NCBI RefSeq assembly: GCF_050632395.1
Contig: NZ_CP192600.1
Span: 558,001-622,000, forward strand
Direction: 5' to 3'
DNA: 64,000 nucleotides
DNA from: JAUYQR01 sp050632395
GTDB lineage: Bacteria > Pseudomonadota > Alphaproteobacteria > Rhodobacterales > Rhodobacteraceae
Within the stretch, counting starts at the first letter, position 1. Every line of letters starts with the position of its first letter. The notes below the pieces were generated by a model. The model did no database searches. It was not told where the DNA came from and worked only from the letters and a program-made list of their open reading frames with translations. Of the stretch, positions 24,498-35,049 are shown in pieces. A program made the position numbers and the translations under genes.

Positions 24498-27373
24498 TCA
24501 TTCAGCAGCAGGCAGGATGCGGCGCGAGCGGGCGGCGTGTTCGGCGTAGTTCAACTGCCATTCCGACGGGCCGTTCGACGGGCTGACCTGCACGGCGGTC
24601 ACCTTGTATTCCGGGCAGTTCGTCGCCCAATCGGAAAAGTCGGTGGTGATGACGTTGGCCTGCGTTTCGGGGTGGTGGAAGGTGGTGTAGATCACCCCCG
24701 GCATGACGCGGTCGGTGATCGTGGCGCGCAGCGAGGTTTCGCCGGAGCGGGAGGCGAGGCGGACCCAGTCGCCTTCCTTGACGCCGCGCACTTCGGCGTC
24801 GTGCGGGTGGATTTCCAAGAGATCCTCGGCATGCCAGGCGGTGTTGGCGGTGCGGCGCGTCTGCGCGCCGACGTTATACTGGCTGAGGATGCGCCCGGTG
24901 GTGAGCAGGAGCGGGAAGCGCGGGCCGGTGCGTTCGTCGGTGGCGACGTATTCGGTGCGGATGAACTTGCCGCGACCACGCACGAAGCCGTCGATGTGCA
25001 TGAGGGGCGTGCCTTCGGGCGCGGCCTCGTTGCAGGGCCACTGGACGGAGCCCATGGTTTCGAGCTTTTCGTAGCTAACCCCGGCGAAGGACGGCGTGAG
25101 CATGGCGATTTCGTCCATGATCTGGGACGGGTGGGTGTAGGTCCAGTTCGCGCCCATCGCGTTGGCGAAGAGCTGGGTGACTTCCCAATCGGCATAGCCG
25201 TTGCGCGGGGCCATGACCTTGCGGACGCGGTTGATGCGGCGTTCGGCGTTTGTGAACGTTCCGTCCTTTTCAAGGAAGGATGAGCCGGGGAAGAAGACGT
25301 GGGCGTAGTTTGCGGTCTCGTTCAGGAACAGGTCCTGTACGATGACGCAGTCCATCGCGGCAAGGCCGGCGGCGACGTGCTTGGTGTCGGGGTCGGATTG
25401 CAGGATGTCTTCGCCCTGGCAGTATAGGCCTTTGAAGCTGCCCTCGACGGCGGCGTCCAGCATGTTCGGGATGCGCAGTCCCGGTTCATTGTCGATGGTG
25501 ACGCCCCACATGTCTTCGAACACCGAACGGACCGCATCGTTCTTGACGTGGCGGTAGCCCGGCAGTTCGTGCGGGAACGATCCCATGTCGCAGGAGCCTT
25601 GCACGTTGTTCTGGCCGCGCAAGGGGTTCACGCCCACGCCGGGGCGGCCGATGTTGCCGGTGAGCATGGCAAGGTTGGCGATCCCGATGACGGTGGTGGA
25701 GCCTTGGCTGTGTTCGGTAACGCCGAGGCCGTAGTAGATGGCGCCGTTGCCGCCCATCGCGTAAAGCCTTGCAGCGGCACGCAATTCATCGGCCTTCACG
25801 CCGGTGAGGAGTTCCGTCGCTTCGGGCGAATGGTTGGGCTGGCTGACGAATTCGGCGTAATCCTGGAATTCGTCCCAGTCGCAGCGCTCGCGGATGAAGG
25901 CCTCGTCGAAGAGGCCTTCGGTCACGATGGTGTGGGCGATGGCGGTGATCACGGCGACGTTGGTGCCGGGGCGGACGGGCAGGTGGTGGGCTGCCTTCAC
26001 GTGCGGACCATCGACGAGGTCGATGCGGCGCGGGTCGATGACGATGAGCTTGGCGCCCTTGCGGAGGCGCTTTTTCAGGCGGCTGGCGAAGACCGGGTGG
26101 CCGTCGGTCGGGTTGGCGCCGATGATCACGACGACGTCGGTTTCCTCGACAGAATCGAAGTCTTGCGTGCCGGCGGAGGTGCCGAAGGTTTGCCCCAGGC
26201 CATAGCCGGTGGGCGAATGGCAGACGCGGGCGCAGGTATCCGTATTGTTGTTCATGAATACGGCGCGGGTCAGCTTTTGCACAAGGAAAGCTTCCTCGTT
26301 GGTGCAACGCGAGGAGGTGATGACGCCCACGGACTGGCGGCCATGCTTGGCCTGGATAGCCTTCATCCGGTTAGCGGCGAATTCCATCGCCTCGGGCCAG
26401 GAGACTTCCTTCCACGGATCGGCGATGTTGTCGCGGATCATCGGGTTCAGAATGCGCTCCTTGTGGCTGGCGTAGCCATAGGCGAAGCGGCCCTTGACGC
26501 AGGAATGGCCACGGTTGGCCTTGCCGTGCTTGTAGGGGGTCATGCGGACCAGCTCGTCGCCGCGCATTTCGGCCTTGAAGCTGCAGCCGACGCCGCAATA
26601 GGCGCAGGTGGTGATGACGCTGTGTTCGGGGGTTCCGATCTCGATGATCGACTTTTCCTGCAGGGTGGCGGTCGGGCAGGCCTGCACGCAGGCACCGCAG
26701 GACACGCAGTCCGATGCGAGGGCGTTGTCGGTCTTCGCGCCAAATGAAACGCGGCTGTCCCAGCCACGGCCTTCGATGGTGAGGGCGAAGGTGCCTTGCA
26801 CTTCCTCGCAGGCCCTAACGCACCGGGAACACACGATACATTTCGCCGGGTCGTAGGTGAAATAGGGGTTGGAGTCGTCCTTTGGCATCCACTGCGTGTT
26901 GGCTTCGCCGGAGGTGTTCTTCGGCTTGAAGTGGGTGTCGACAGCCTCATAGCGAACGTCGCGCAAGCCGACTGCGCCGGCCATGTCCTGCAACTCACAG
27001 TCGCCATTGGCCGAGCAGGTCAGGCAATCGAGGGGGTGGTCGGAGATGTAAAGCTCCATCACGCCGCGGCGAAGCTGCTTCAGCTTGGCGTTCTGGGTGT
27101 GGACTTTCAGGCCGGGGGCAACGGGGGTGGTACAGGAGGCGGGGGTGCCGTTGCGGCCTTCGATTTCCACGAGGCAGAGGCGGCAGGAACCGAAGGCGTC
27201 GATGCTGTCGGTGGCACAGAGTTTCGGCACGGAAATGCCGGCCTCGGCGGCGGCGCGCATGATCGAAGTGCCTTCGGGCACGGTCACGTCGAAGCCGTCG
27301 ATGGTCAATGTGACCATCTGTTTGCTTTTGGCTGCCGGGGTGCCGAAATCGCGGTCCGGGATGATGAAGTCTT

Positions 27374-27377
<4 letters not shown>
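24498..27377 (-). CDS. fdsA: NAD-dependent formate dehydrogenase alpha subunit
   Basis: The protein has 959 residues. Order: an N-terminal [2Fe-2S] plant-ferredoxin-like domain (CATDSIDAFGSCRLC, about 54-68), a His/Cys cluster (HPLDCLTCSANGDC), two [4Fe-4S] sets (CIVCSRCVRAC about 180-190 and CVSCGACVQAC about 224-234), the CAYCGVGC cluster near 258, then the molybdopterin domains. The active-site pair is C386-H387 in TCARVCHSPT, the same numbers as in R. capsulatus FdsA, so it is a cysteine, not selenocysteine, enzyme. It oxidises formate to CO2 in the cytoplasm and passes electrons to FdsB. Confidence 0.97.
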
Positions 27378-28896
<1,519 letters not shown>

Positions 28897-28900
<4 letters not shown>

Positions 28901-29367
28901 GCGCGGGCCTCGGCGATCAGGGCATCGACGCGGGCCTCGTCGCAGCGGGCGATGGGCTTGCCGTCAAGCATGGCGGCGGGGCCGCAGGCGCAGAGGCCAA
29001 GGCAGAACACAGGTTCCAGCGTGACCGCGCCGTTCAGCGTCGTGCCGTGCCAATCGACCCCAAGCGCCTTTTGCGCATGGGCGGCGACGCGGTCGGCACC
29101 CATCGCCTGACAGGCCTCGGCCCGGCACAGTTTCAGGACGTGGCGGCCCGCGGGGGCTTCGCGGAAATCGTGGTAGAAGGTGACGACGCCATGCACTTCG
29201 GCCTTGGAGAGGTTGAGCGCCTTGGCGATCACCGGCAGAGCCGACTGGGGAACGTGGCCAAACTCGGCCTGAACGGCGTGGAGGATGGGAAGGAGTGGGC
29301 CTTCCATCCCTTGATGTGCCTCGAGAATATGCTCGATCCGGTCGGTTACGGTGGCAGCATCAAGCAT
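28897..29367 (-). CDS. fdsG: NAD-dependent formate dehydrogenase gamma subunit (NuoE-like)
   Basis: The protein has 156 residues, with ATG 29367. It has the NuoE helical N-terminus and thioredoxin-like fold, GVVTFYHDFREAPAGRH. The four [2Fe-2S] cysteines are in KLCRAEACQAMG and PVFCLGLCACGPAA. It is the first gene of the fds operon. The LysR-type box and the second inverted repeat at 29404-29458 lie in its promoter region. Confidence 0.96.
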
Positions 29368-29403
29368 CTCGTGTTCCTCGCATCGCTTGAGGGGGTCATA
29401 CGC

Positions 29404-29425
29404 AGATTGATAGGAAAATCAATCT
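29404..29425. promoter_or_regulatory. Inverted repeat in fdsG promoter region
   Basis: AGATTGAT (29404-29411), a 6-base spacer, ATCAATCT (29418-29425), perfect 8-base arms. It lies 37 bases upstream of the fdsG start, so it could be the LysR activation site, a core-promoter-overlapping operator or an mRNA hairpin. It is AT-richer than its surroundings. Confidence 0.5.
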
Positions 29426-29441
29426 CGATATACCGTCAAAC

Positions 29442-29458
29442 GATAGGCATCGCCTATC
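29442..29458. promoter_or_regulatory. LysR-type box upstream of fdsG
   Basis: GATAGGC-ATC-GCCTATC, a 17-base palindrome containing T-N11-A (ATAGGC...GCCTAT), the canonical LysR-type recognition pattern. It overlaps the stop codon of the adjacent lysR gene and lies 75-91 bases upstream of the fdsG start. The LysR regulator at 29457-30338 is the obvious candidate ligand. Confidence 0.65.
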
Positions 29459-30338
29459 AAGTGCCCAGGCGAACCGCATCGTCGATCAAGGCTTGCAGGA
29501 CCGGGGTTTGCGGATCGCGGCGGGCGGCGATCAGGCCGACGGTATGCTCGGCCTCCGGTTCCACGATGGGGATGGAGACGACGCGGCCTTCCATCGCGAA
29601 CATGTCGGCCAGTTTCTTTGGCACGATGCTGGCCCATTGCCCGGTCAGGACGTGGGAGATGAGCGCAATGATGGAGTTCGATTCGATGGAGGGCGTTACC
29701 TGCGCGCCCGCCTCGGCGAGGTGCTGGTTGACGATGCGGCGGTTCTGGTTGTCGGAGGTGAGCAGGCAGAGGGGCACTGCGGCCACTTCGGCCCAGGTGA
29801 CACGGGGGCGGGTGGCGAGGGGGCTGCCGGGGGCGCAGAGGAGGCGGTAGAATTCAGTGTAGAGCGGCACCTGCGCTACGCGACCGAGGGGCTCGTTGTC
29901 GAGGTAGGTGATGCCGGCTTCCAGATCGAGGCTTTCGATCCCGGCGAGAATCTCGGCGCTGGTGCGGCTGAGGATGGCCACGCTGACGTTGGGGTGGCGG
30001 GCGGTGAAGGGGCCGGTCAGGTCGGCCACCATCGGCAGGGCGGTGGGAATGACGCCGATACGGAGGTGACCGGAAAGGCCCGAGCGGATGGTGCGCATCT
30101 CGTCTTTCAGGTCGCGCATGTCACGGACGATGGTGAGGGCGCGGTCGAGGACGCGCTGGCCCTCGGGCGTCAGGCCCTGAAACCGGCTGCCGCGGTAGAC
30201 AAGCTGGACGCCCAACTGTTCCTCAAGCTGGCGGATCGCGCCCGACAGCGAGGGTTGGGTGACGCCGCACACCTCGGCGGCGCGGCCGAAGTGTCGTTCC
30301 TTGGCGAGGGCGATGAACATTTCCAGCTTGTCGATCAT
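29457..30338 (-). CDS. LysR-family regulator of the fds operon
   Basis: The start is ATG 30338, giving 293 residues; the open frame continues far upstream but only as antisense of the protease and SDR genes. The N-terminal winged HTH includes RHFGRAAEVCGVTQPSLSGAIRQLEEQLG. The C-terminal effector domain is typical (LRIGVIPTALPMVADL). It is co-oriented with and immediately upstream of fdsG, and the T-N11-A palindrome overlaps its stop codon. It is functionally like FdsR of Cupriavidus, which controls the fds operon. Formate as the effector is inference. Confidence 0.9.
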   Translation of the reverse strand: MIDKLEMFIALAKERHFGRAAEVCGVTQPSLSGAIRQLEEQLGVQLVYRGSRFQGLTPEGQRVLDRALTIVRDMRDLKDEMRTIRSGLSGHLRIGVIPTALPMVADLTGPFTARHPNVSVAILSRTSAEILAGIESLDLEAGITYLDNEPLGRVAQVPLYTEFYRLLCAPGSPLATRPRVTWAEVAAVPLCLLTSDNQNRRIVNQHLAEAGAQVTPSIESNSIIALISHVLTGQWASIVPKKLADMFAMEGRVVSIPIVEPEAEHTVGLIAARRDPQTPVLQALIDDAVRLGT

Positions 30339-30398
30339 CAAGGAAGCGTGCCCCGGCCTGCCCTTGCCCGCAAGCCCCTGACGGCTTACCTCTGGCGC

Positions 30399-31190
30399 AT
30401 GAGACGCTTCATCCCCTTTCTTCCCAAACCCGCTTTCGTGCCGGTGATCCGGCTGACCGGCACCATCGGCACCGGCCCGCGATCCTTGAGCGATCAGGCG
30501 CTGGCGAGTTTGATCGAGCGCGCCTTTGCCAAGGGCAAGCCTGCGGCGGTGGCGCTGGTGATCAATTCGCCGGGCGGGTCTGCGGTGCAATCGTCGCTGA
30601 TCGCGGCGCGCATCCGGCGGCTGGCTGATGAGAAGAAGGTCGAGGTGCACGCCTTTGTCGAGGATGTCGCAGCCTCGGGCGGCTATTGGCTGGCCTGTGC
30701 GGCGGACCGGATCTGGGTGGACAAATCCTCGCTTGTGGGGTCGATCGGGGTGATCTTCGCGTCGTTCGGATTTCCCGAACTGATGGCGCGTCAAGGGGTG
30801 GAGCGGCGCGTGGTCACGGCGGGCCGGTCGAAAAGCTTTGCCGATCCGTTCCTGCCGCAAAAGGCCGAGGATGTGGAGCGGCTGCGCGCGTTGCAGACGC
30901 CGATCCATGAGGCGTTCATCGACCATGTGACGGCGCGGCGCGGGGCGCGGTTGGCGGAGGCTGACCTTTTCAACGCGGATATCTGGGTAGGGCAGGGATC
31001 TGTCGATCTGGGGCTGACGGACGGCATCGGTCATCTGGTGCCGAAGCTGAAGGAACTTTACGGCGACAAGGTGCGGCTGGTGCCTTATGGGCAAAAGCGC
31101 AGTCTGGCGGAGCGGTTCGGCCTTTCGGTCGTGGAGGATGCGATGAATTCGGTCGAAGAACGCGCGCTTTGGGCGCGGTATGGTCTTTGA
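30399..31190 (+). CDS. S49 family serine peptidase (SppA/SohB-like)
   Basis: The start is ATG 30399, giving 263 residues. Clp/SppA fold: VALVINSPGGSAVQSS, then the nucleophile serine in EDVAASGGYWLACAADRIW, then the lysine base in VVTAGRSKSFADPF. It is a short form without the duplicated domain of long SppA and has no clear signal peptide. It may act at the inner membrane on signal peptides or membrane protein fragments. The start diverges from the LysR gene with a gap of 60 bases; the next small gene begins directly after its stop. Confidence 0.9.
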   Translation: MRRFIPFLPKPAFVPVIRLTGTIGTGPRSLSDQALASLIERAFAKGKPAAVALVINSPGGSAVQSSLIAARIRRLADEKKVEVHAFVEDVAASGGYWLACAADRIWVDKSSLVGSIGVIFASFGFPELMARQGVERRVVTAGRSKSFADPFLPQKAEDVERLRALQTPIHEAFIDHVTARRGARLAEADLFNADIWVGQGSVDLGLTDGIGHLVPKLKELYGDKVRLVPYGQKRSLAERFGLSVVEDAMNSVEERALWARYGL

Positions 31191-31373
31191 ATGCTGGTAA
31201 AGACGATCCTGATCTTCCTGCTGGCGATGGTGGCTGTGGCCATGATCGGCAAGGCGCTGTTTCCAACAGCAATCGGGCGGATGAGCCAGCGCCGCAAGAT
31301 GACGGTGGTCTGCGCAAAATGCGGGCGACCGCAGATCGGCAAGACGCCGTGTGACTGCAGGACCCGGCGATGA
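31191..31373 (+). CDS. Small membrane protein with C-terminal CxxC zinc-knuckle-like motif
   Basis: The protein has 60 residues, with ATG directly after the S49 peptidase stop. One transmembrane helix (about residues 3-22) is followed by a basic stretch and a cytoplasmic or periplasmic tail with CAKCGRPQIGKTPCDC. Its four cysteines could bind zinc or a metal cluster. The stop overlaps the start of the FolM-like SDR (ATGA). It is conserved in position in Rhodobacteraceae as far as I recall, but I know no function. The packing argues that it is expressed. Confidence 0.7.
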   Translation: MLVKTILIFLLAMVAVAMIGKALFPTAIGRMSQRRKMTVVCAKCGRPQIGKTPCDCRTRR

Positions 31374-32143
31374 CGGCGCTGGTGACGGGGGCGGCGCACC
31401 GGTTGGGGCGCGCGATGGCGCTGTATCTGGCGGGGCGCGGGCATGACGTGGCGGTGCATTACGCCAGTTCTGCCGAAGCGGCAGAGGCCGTGGTGGCAGA
31501 GATCCGCGCGATGGGGCGGCGGGCGGTGGCGTTGCGCGCTGATCTGTTGATCGAGGCCGAGACGCAGGCGCTGGTGCCAGCGGCGGTGGCGGCGCTGGGG
31601 CCGTTGACGGTGCTGGTGAATAACGCGTCGATCTTTGAATACGACCGGATCGACACTGCGACACGTGAAAGCTGGGACCGGCATCTGGAATCGAACCTGC
31701 GGGCGCCCTACGTCCTGACGCAGGCCTTTGCCGCGCAGTGCCCGAAGGCGACGGTGGACGAGGCGGGCGAGCCTTTGGCGAAGGGTCTGGTCGTGAACAT
31801 GATCGACCAGCGTATCCTGAAACTGACGCCGGAGTTTTCGACCTATACCATTGCGAAGATGGGGCTCTGGGCGTTGACGCGGACGGCGGCGCAGGGTCTG
31901 GCGCCGGATGTACGGGTGAACGGGATCGGTCCCGGCCCAACCTTGAAGGGTGCGCGGCAAAGTGAGGGCCACTTTGCCAAACAGCGCGCGGCCACCGTTC
32001 TGGGGCGCGGGGCGAACCCCGCGGATATCACGGCGGCGCTTGGATTCTTCCTCGATAGCCCCTCGGTCACCGGGCAATTTCTGGCGATTGACGGGGGCCA
32101 GCATCTGGCTTGGCAGACCCCGGATGTGCTTGGAACCGAATAG
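31370..32143 (+). CDS. SDR oxidoreductase, pteridine reductase-like (FolM/PTR1 type)
   Basis: The protein has 257 residues. The cofactor loop is TGAAHRLG (6-13), the TGxxxRxG pattern that separates pteridine reductases from ordinary SDRs. The catalytic triad is D146-x12-Y159-x3-K163 (MIDQRI, TYTIAK), with aspartate replacing the usual serine, again as in PTR1/FolM. The predicted function is NADPH reduction of dihydromonapterin or dihydropteridine. It overlaps the CxxC small protein. A 307-base spacer separates it from uvrC. Confidence 0.8.
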   Translation: MTALVTGAAHRLGRAMALYLAGRGHDVAVHYASSAEAAEAVVAEIRAMGRRAVALRADLLIEAETQALVPAAVAALGPLTVLVNNASIFEYDRIDTATRESWDRHLESNLRAPYVLTQAFAAQCPKATVDEAGEPLAKGLVVNMIDQRILKLTPEFSTYTIAKMGLWALTRTAAQGLAPDVRVNGIGPGPTLKGARQSEGHFAKQRAATVLGRGANPADITAALGFFLDSPSVTGQFLAIDGGQHLAWQTPDVLGTE

Positions 32144-32276
32144 CCGGATACGGACTGTCAGGAAAGTTGTCCACTTTTTGCAGCGTGGTCACAGTTCCGT
32201 CATAAAAGACGAGGGATATCAGGGATTTGGCCAGACATCGAAAAATCTCTTCAATGATATCAAAGGGTTCCAAATG

Positions 32277-32293
32277 TGCCTAATTATTAGGCA
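32277..32293. promoter_or_regulatory. Perfect palindrome, candidate operator
   Basis: TGCCTAAT-T-ATTAGGCA, with 8-base arms and a single central base, lies in the AT-rich spacer 158 bases upstream of the uvrC start. It has no U-tract, so a dimeric repressor site is more likely than a terminator. The regulator is unknown. Confidence 0.5.
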
Positions 32294-32355
32294 AGTCAGC
32301 GAAGCGGGCAAGATACAACGGAAAAAGGCCGCTTCTGAAAACTTCTGCCCAGACT

Positions 32356-32376
32356 TGTCCACAGAAACCGTGGACA
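32356..32376. repeat. Inverted repeat of DnaA-box-like core
   Basis: TGTCCAC (32356-32362), a 7-base spacer, GTGGACA (32370-32376). The left arm extends to TTGTCCACA. It lies 75 bases upstream of uvrC. Confidence 0.5.
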
Positions 32377-32450
32377 GCTTTCCACTTGCTCAACCCCGTG
32401 GTTCAGTGCAGCCGCGGCGAAGAATCGACGCAGTCTGACGGACCTTCGGG

Positions 32451-34307
32451 ATGAACGACAAACCACGCACCGGCCATGAGGTCATTCAGGATTATTTGAG
32501 GACTTTGGACGCCTCGCCGGGGGTTTACCGGATGCTGAATGCTGCGTCCGAGGTGCTTTACGTGGGCAAGGCGCGCAACCTGAAGGCGCGGGTGTCGAAC
32601 TATGCGCGGCCCTCAGGTCATTCCGGGCGGATCGCGCGGATGATCCATGAGACCGCGTCGATGATGTTCCTGACGACGCGGACCGAGCTTGAGGCGCTGC
32701 TTCTGGAGCAGAACCTGATCAAGCAGCTGAAGCCGCGCTACAACGTGCTGTTGCGCGACGACAAGAGCTTTCCGAACATCCTGATTTCGGCGGAACATGC
32801 GTTTCCGCAGATCAAGAAACACCGGGGCAAGAAGTCGGAAAAGGGCGCGTATTTCGGCCCCTTCGCCAGTGCGGGGGCGGTGAACCGGACGCTGAACCAG
32901 TTGCAGAAGGTGTTCCTTCTGCGCAATTGCAGCGACAGCATGTTCCAAAGCCGGACGCGGCCCTGCCTGCAACATCAGATCAAGCGGTGTTCTGCGCCCT
33001 GCGTCGGCAAGATCAGCGTTGAGGGCTATGCGCGGTTGGTGTCGGATGCGACGCGGTTTCTGGAGGGCAAGACAACCTCGGTCCAGGCCGATCTGGCAAA
33101 GTCGATGGCCGAGGCGTCTGCAGCGATGGAATTCGAACGTGCCGCGGCGTTGCGCGACCGGATCAAGGCGCTGACGCAGGTGCAGCAAAGCCAGGGCATC
33201 AACCCGCAGGGCGTGACCGAGGCGGATGTGGTGGCACTGCATTTGGAGCATGGGCAGGCCTGCGTGCAGGTGTTCTTCATCCGGGCCAACCAAAGCTGGG
33301 GCAATCGGGATTTCTATCCGCGCACGGGGTCTGGCGCGGAAGAACCGGAAATTCTGGAAGCGTTCCTGACGCAGTTCTACGACGACAAGGAGCCGCCGCG
33401 GCTGATCCTGCTGTCGCATCCGGTGGATAACCCCGATCTGGTGGCCGAGGCTTTGGCGGTGCGGGCAGGCCGTAAGGTGGAGCTTTTGGTGCCGCAGCGG
33501 GGCGAAAAGGCCGAGCTGGTGGAAAACGCTGCGCGAAACGCGCGTGAAAGTCTGGCGCGGCGGATGGCGGAAAGCTCCACCCAGAACAAGCTGTTGGCCG
33601 GGTTGGCCGAGGCCTTCGATCTGGAATCGCCGCCGACCCGGATCGAGGTCTATGACAACAGCCATATTCAGGGGACGAATGCCGTTGGCGGAATGATCGT
33701 GGCTGGGGCGGAGGGGTTCGTGAAATCGCAATACCGCAAGTTCAACATCCGGTCCGAGGCGGGGGCGAACAGCGACGACTTCGGCATGATGAAAGAGGTG
33801 CTGACCCGGCGATTCGAGCGGCTGTTGAAGGAAGACCCCGACCGCAAGACCGACATGTGGCCGGACCTTCTGCTGATCGACGGTGGGGCGGGGCAAGTGT
33901 CGGCGGTGGCCGGGATCATGGCGGAACTGGGCGTGGACGATATCGCGATGGTCGGGGTGGCCAAGGGCATCGACCGCGACGCGGGCAAGGAAGAATTCTA
34001 CCGCCCCGGCGAGCCGCCCTTTGCGCTGCAACGCAATGACCCGGTCCTGTATTTCGTGCAGCGCCTTCGCGACGAGGCGCATCGCTGGGCGATCGGGGCG
34101 CACCGGGCGAAGCGCGCGAAGGCGGTGGGGGTGACACCGCTGGACGACATTCCGGGCATCGGCGCCACCCGCAAGCGCGCCCTTCTGGCGCACTTTGGCA
34201 GCGCCAAGGCCGTTGCGCGGGCCGGGATCGGCGACCTGCAGGCGGTGGACGGGATTTCCGAGGCGATTGCGCGCACCGTGCATGATTTTTTCCATACCAG
34301 GGGATAG
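32451..34307 (+). CDS. uvrC: Excinuclease ABC subunit C
   Basis: The protein has 618 residues, full length. Order: GIY-YIG nuclease (SPGVYRMLNAASEVLYVGKARNLKAR, about 22-47) for the 3' incision, the cysteine-rich QIKRCSAPCVG region (about 178-188), UvrB-binding UVR motif (AMEFERAAALRDRIKAL, about 224-240), the RNase H-like 5' nuclease (IEVYDNSHIQGTNAVGGMIV, LLIDGGAGQ), and C-terminal HhH (IPGIGATRKRALLAHFGSAKAV). It works with UvrA and UvrB in nucleotide excision repair. Confidence 0.97.
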   Translation: MNDKPRTGHEVIQDYLRTLDASPGVYRMLNAASEVLYVGKARNLKARVSNYARPSGHSGRIARMIHETASMMFLTTRTELEALLLEQNLIKQLKPRYNVLLRDDKSFPNILISAEHAFPQIKKHRGKKSEKGAYFGPFASAGAVNRTLNQLQKVFLLRNCSDSMFQSRTRPCLQHQIKRCSAPCVGKISVEGYARLVSDATRFLEGKTTSVQADLAKSMAEASAAMEFERAAALRDRIKALTQVQQSQGINPQGVTEADVVALHLEHGQACVQVFFIRANQSWGNRDFYPRTGSGAEEPEILEAFLTQFYDDKEPPRLILLSHPVDNPDLVAEALAVRAGRKVELLVPQRGEKAELVENAARNARESLARRMAESSTQNKLLAGLAEAFDLESPPTRIEVYDNSHIQGTNAVGGMIVAGAEGFVKSQYRKFNIRSEAGANSDDFGMMKEVLTRRFERLLKEDPDRKTDMWPDLLLIDGGAGQVSAVAGIMAELGVDDIAMVGVAKGIDRDAGKEEFYRPGEPPFALQRNDPVLYFVQRLRDEAHRWAIGAHRAKRAKAVGVTPLDDIPGIGATRKRALLAHFGSAKAVARAGIGDLQAVDGISEAIARTVHDFFHTRG

Positions 34308-34383
34308 GTCTGCATCCATCAGTGTCAGGAAAGGCGCGCCATTGCCCCTTTCCCGACCGGGCGGTTCAAGCTAGGAGTTGCGG

Positions 34384-35049
34384 ATGAACTGGAACATTCC
34401 CAACATTCTGACCGTGCTGCGATTGCTGGCAGCGCCGGGCGTTGCCGTGATGTTTCTGTATTTTCACCGGCCTTGGGCGGACTGGTTTGCGTTGACCCTG
34501 TTCGTGGGCGCGGCGGTGACTGATTGGTTCGACGGCTACCTTGCGCGGCTTTGGAAGCAGGAATCGAAGTTCGGCGCGATGCTGGACCCGATTGCTGACA
34601 AGGCGATGGTGGTGATCGCGCTGATGGTGCTGACCGGCTACAACGGCATGAATCCGTGGTTGATCCTGCCCGCAACAGTGATCCTGTTTCGTGAGGTGTT
34701 CGTGGGGGGTCTGCGTGAATTCCTCGGGTCGAAGGCGGGGCATTTGAGGGTGACCCAACTGGCGAAGTGGAAGACTACGGCGCAGATGGTGGCGATTGCG
34801 GTCCTGTTTCTGGGCACGGGGCTTGAATACCTCAACATCCTCGCGCTGGAGGGGCTGACGCCAGAGCAGCATATCGCGGCGGTTGCGGCGGGCGAGGCAG
34901 AGGCGATCCGGACCTGCGGCAACATGGACTGCGCGTCCTATGCGAACCTTGTGGGGATCGGCTTGTTGTGGTTGGCGGCGCTTTTGACGATCATGACGGG
35001 GCTGGAATATTTCGCGAAGTCGCTGCCGTATCTTCGGGACGACAAATGA
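34384..35049 (+). CDS. pgsA: CDP-diacylglycerol-glycerol-3-phosphate 3-phosphatidyltransferase
   Basis: The start is ATG 34384, with AGGAG 7 bases upstream, giving 221 residues. The CDP-alcohol phosphotransferase motif is complete: DWFDGYLARLWKQESKFGAMLDPIADK (D-G-x2-A-R-x8-G-x3-D-x3-D). Multiple transmembrane helices are present. It makes phosphatidylglycerophosphate, the precursor of PG and cardiolipin. The insert about residues 158-190 (TPEQHIAAVAAGEAEAIR) is a polar loop between late helices. The stop overlaps moaD; the uvrC-pgsA-moaD-moaE order is common in alphaproteobacteria. Confidence 0.95.
   Translation: MNWNIPNILTVLRLLAAPGVAVMFLYFHRPWADWFALTLFVGAAVTDWFDGYLARLWKQESKFGAMLDPIADKAMVVIALMVLTGYNGMNPWLILPATVILFREVFVGGLREFLGSKAGHLRVTQLAKWKTTAQMVAIAVLFLGTGLEYLNILALEGLTPEQHIAAVAAGEAEAIRTCGNMDCASYANLVGIGLLWLAALLTIMTGLEYFAKSLPYLRDDK

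Larger units (their letters stand above)
32144..32450. other. AT-rich intergenic spacer with palindromes and DnaA-box-like motifs
   Basis: The spacer before uvrC is 307 bases, AT-richer than the flanks. It contains three TGTCCAC cores (TTGTCCACT at 32167-32175, TTGTCCACA at 32355-32363, and the reverse at 32370-32377), each one base from the DnaA consensus TTATCCACA at the third position or close to it. It also holds a 17-base palindrome at 32277-32293. No coding frame in it looks real. It probably carries the uvrC promoter. Confidence 0.6.

Noticed and set aside
30339..31940. Upstream extension of the LysR reading frame
   Set aside because: It would cross the S49, CxxC and SDR genes in antisense. 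The HTH begins at ATG 30338, the right length for LysR proteins.
32144..32450. Possible replication origin
   Set aside because: DnaA-box-like motifs are few, no AT-rich unwinding tract stands out, and no dnaA, parAB or hemE-type neighbours are present.
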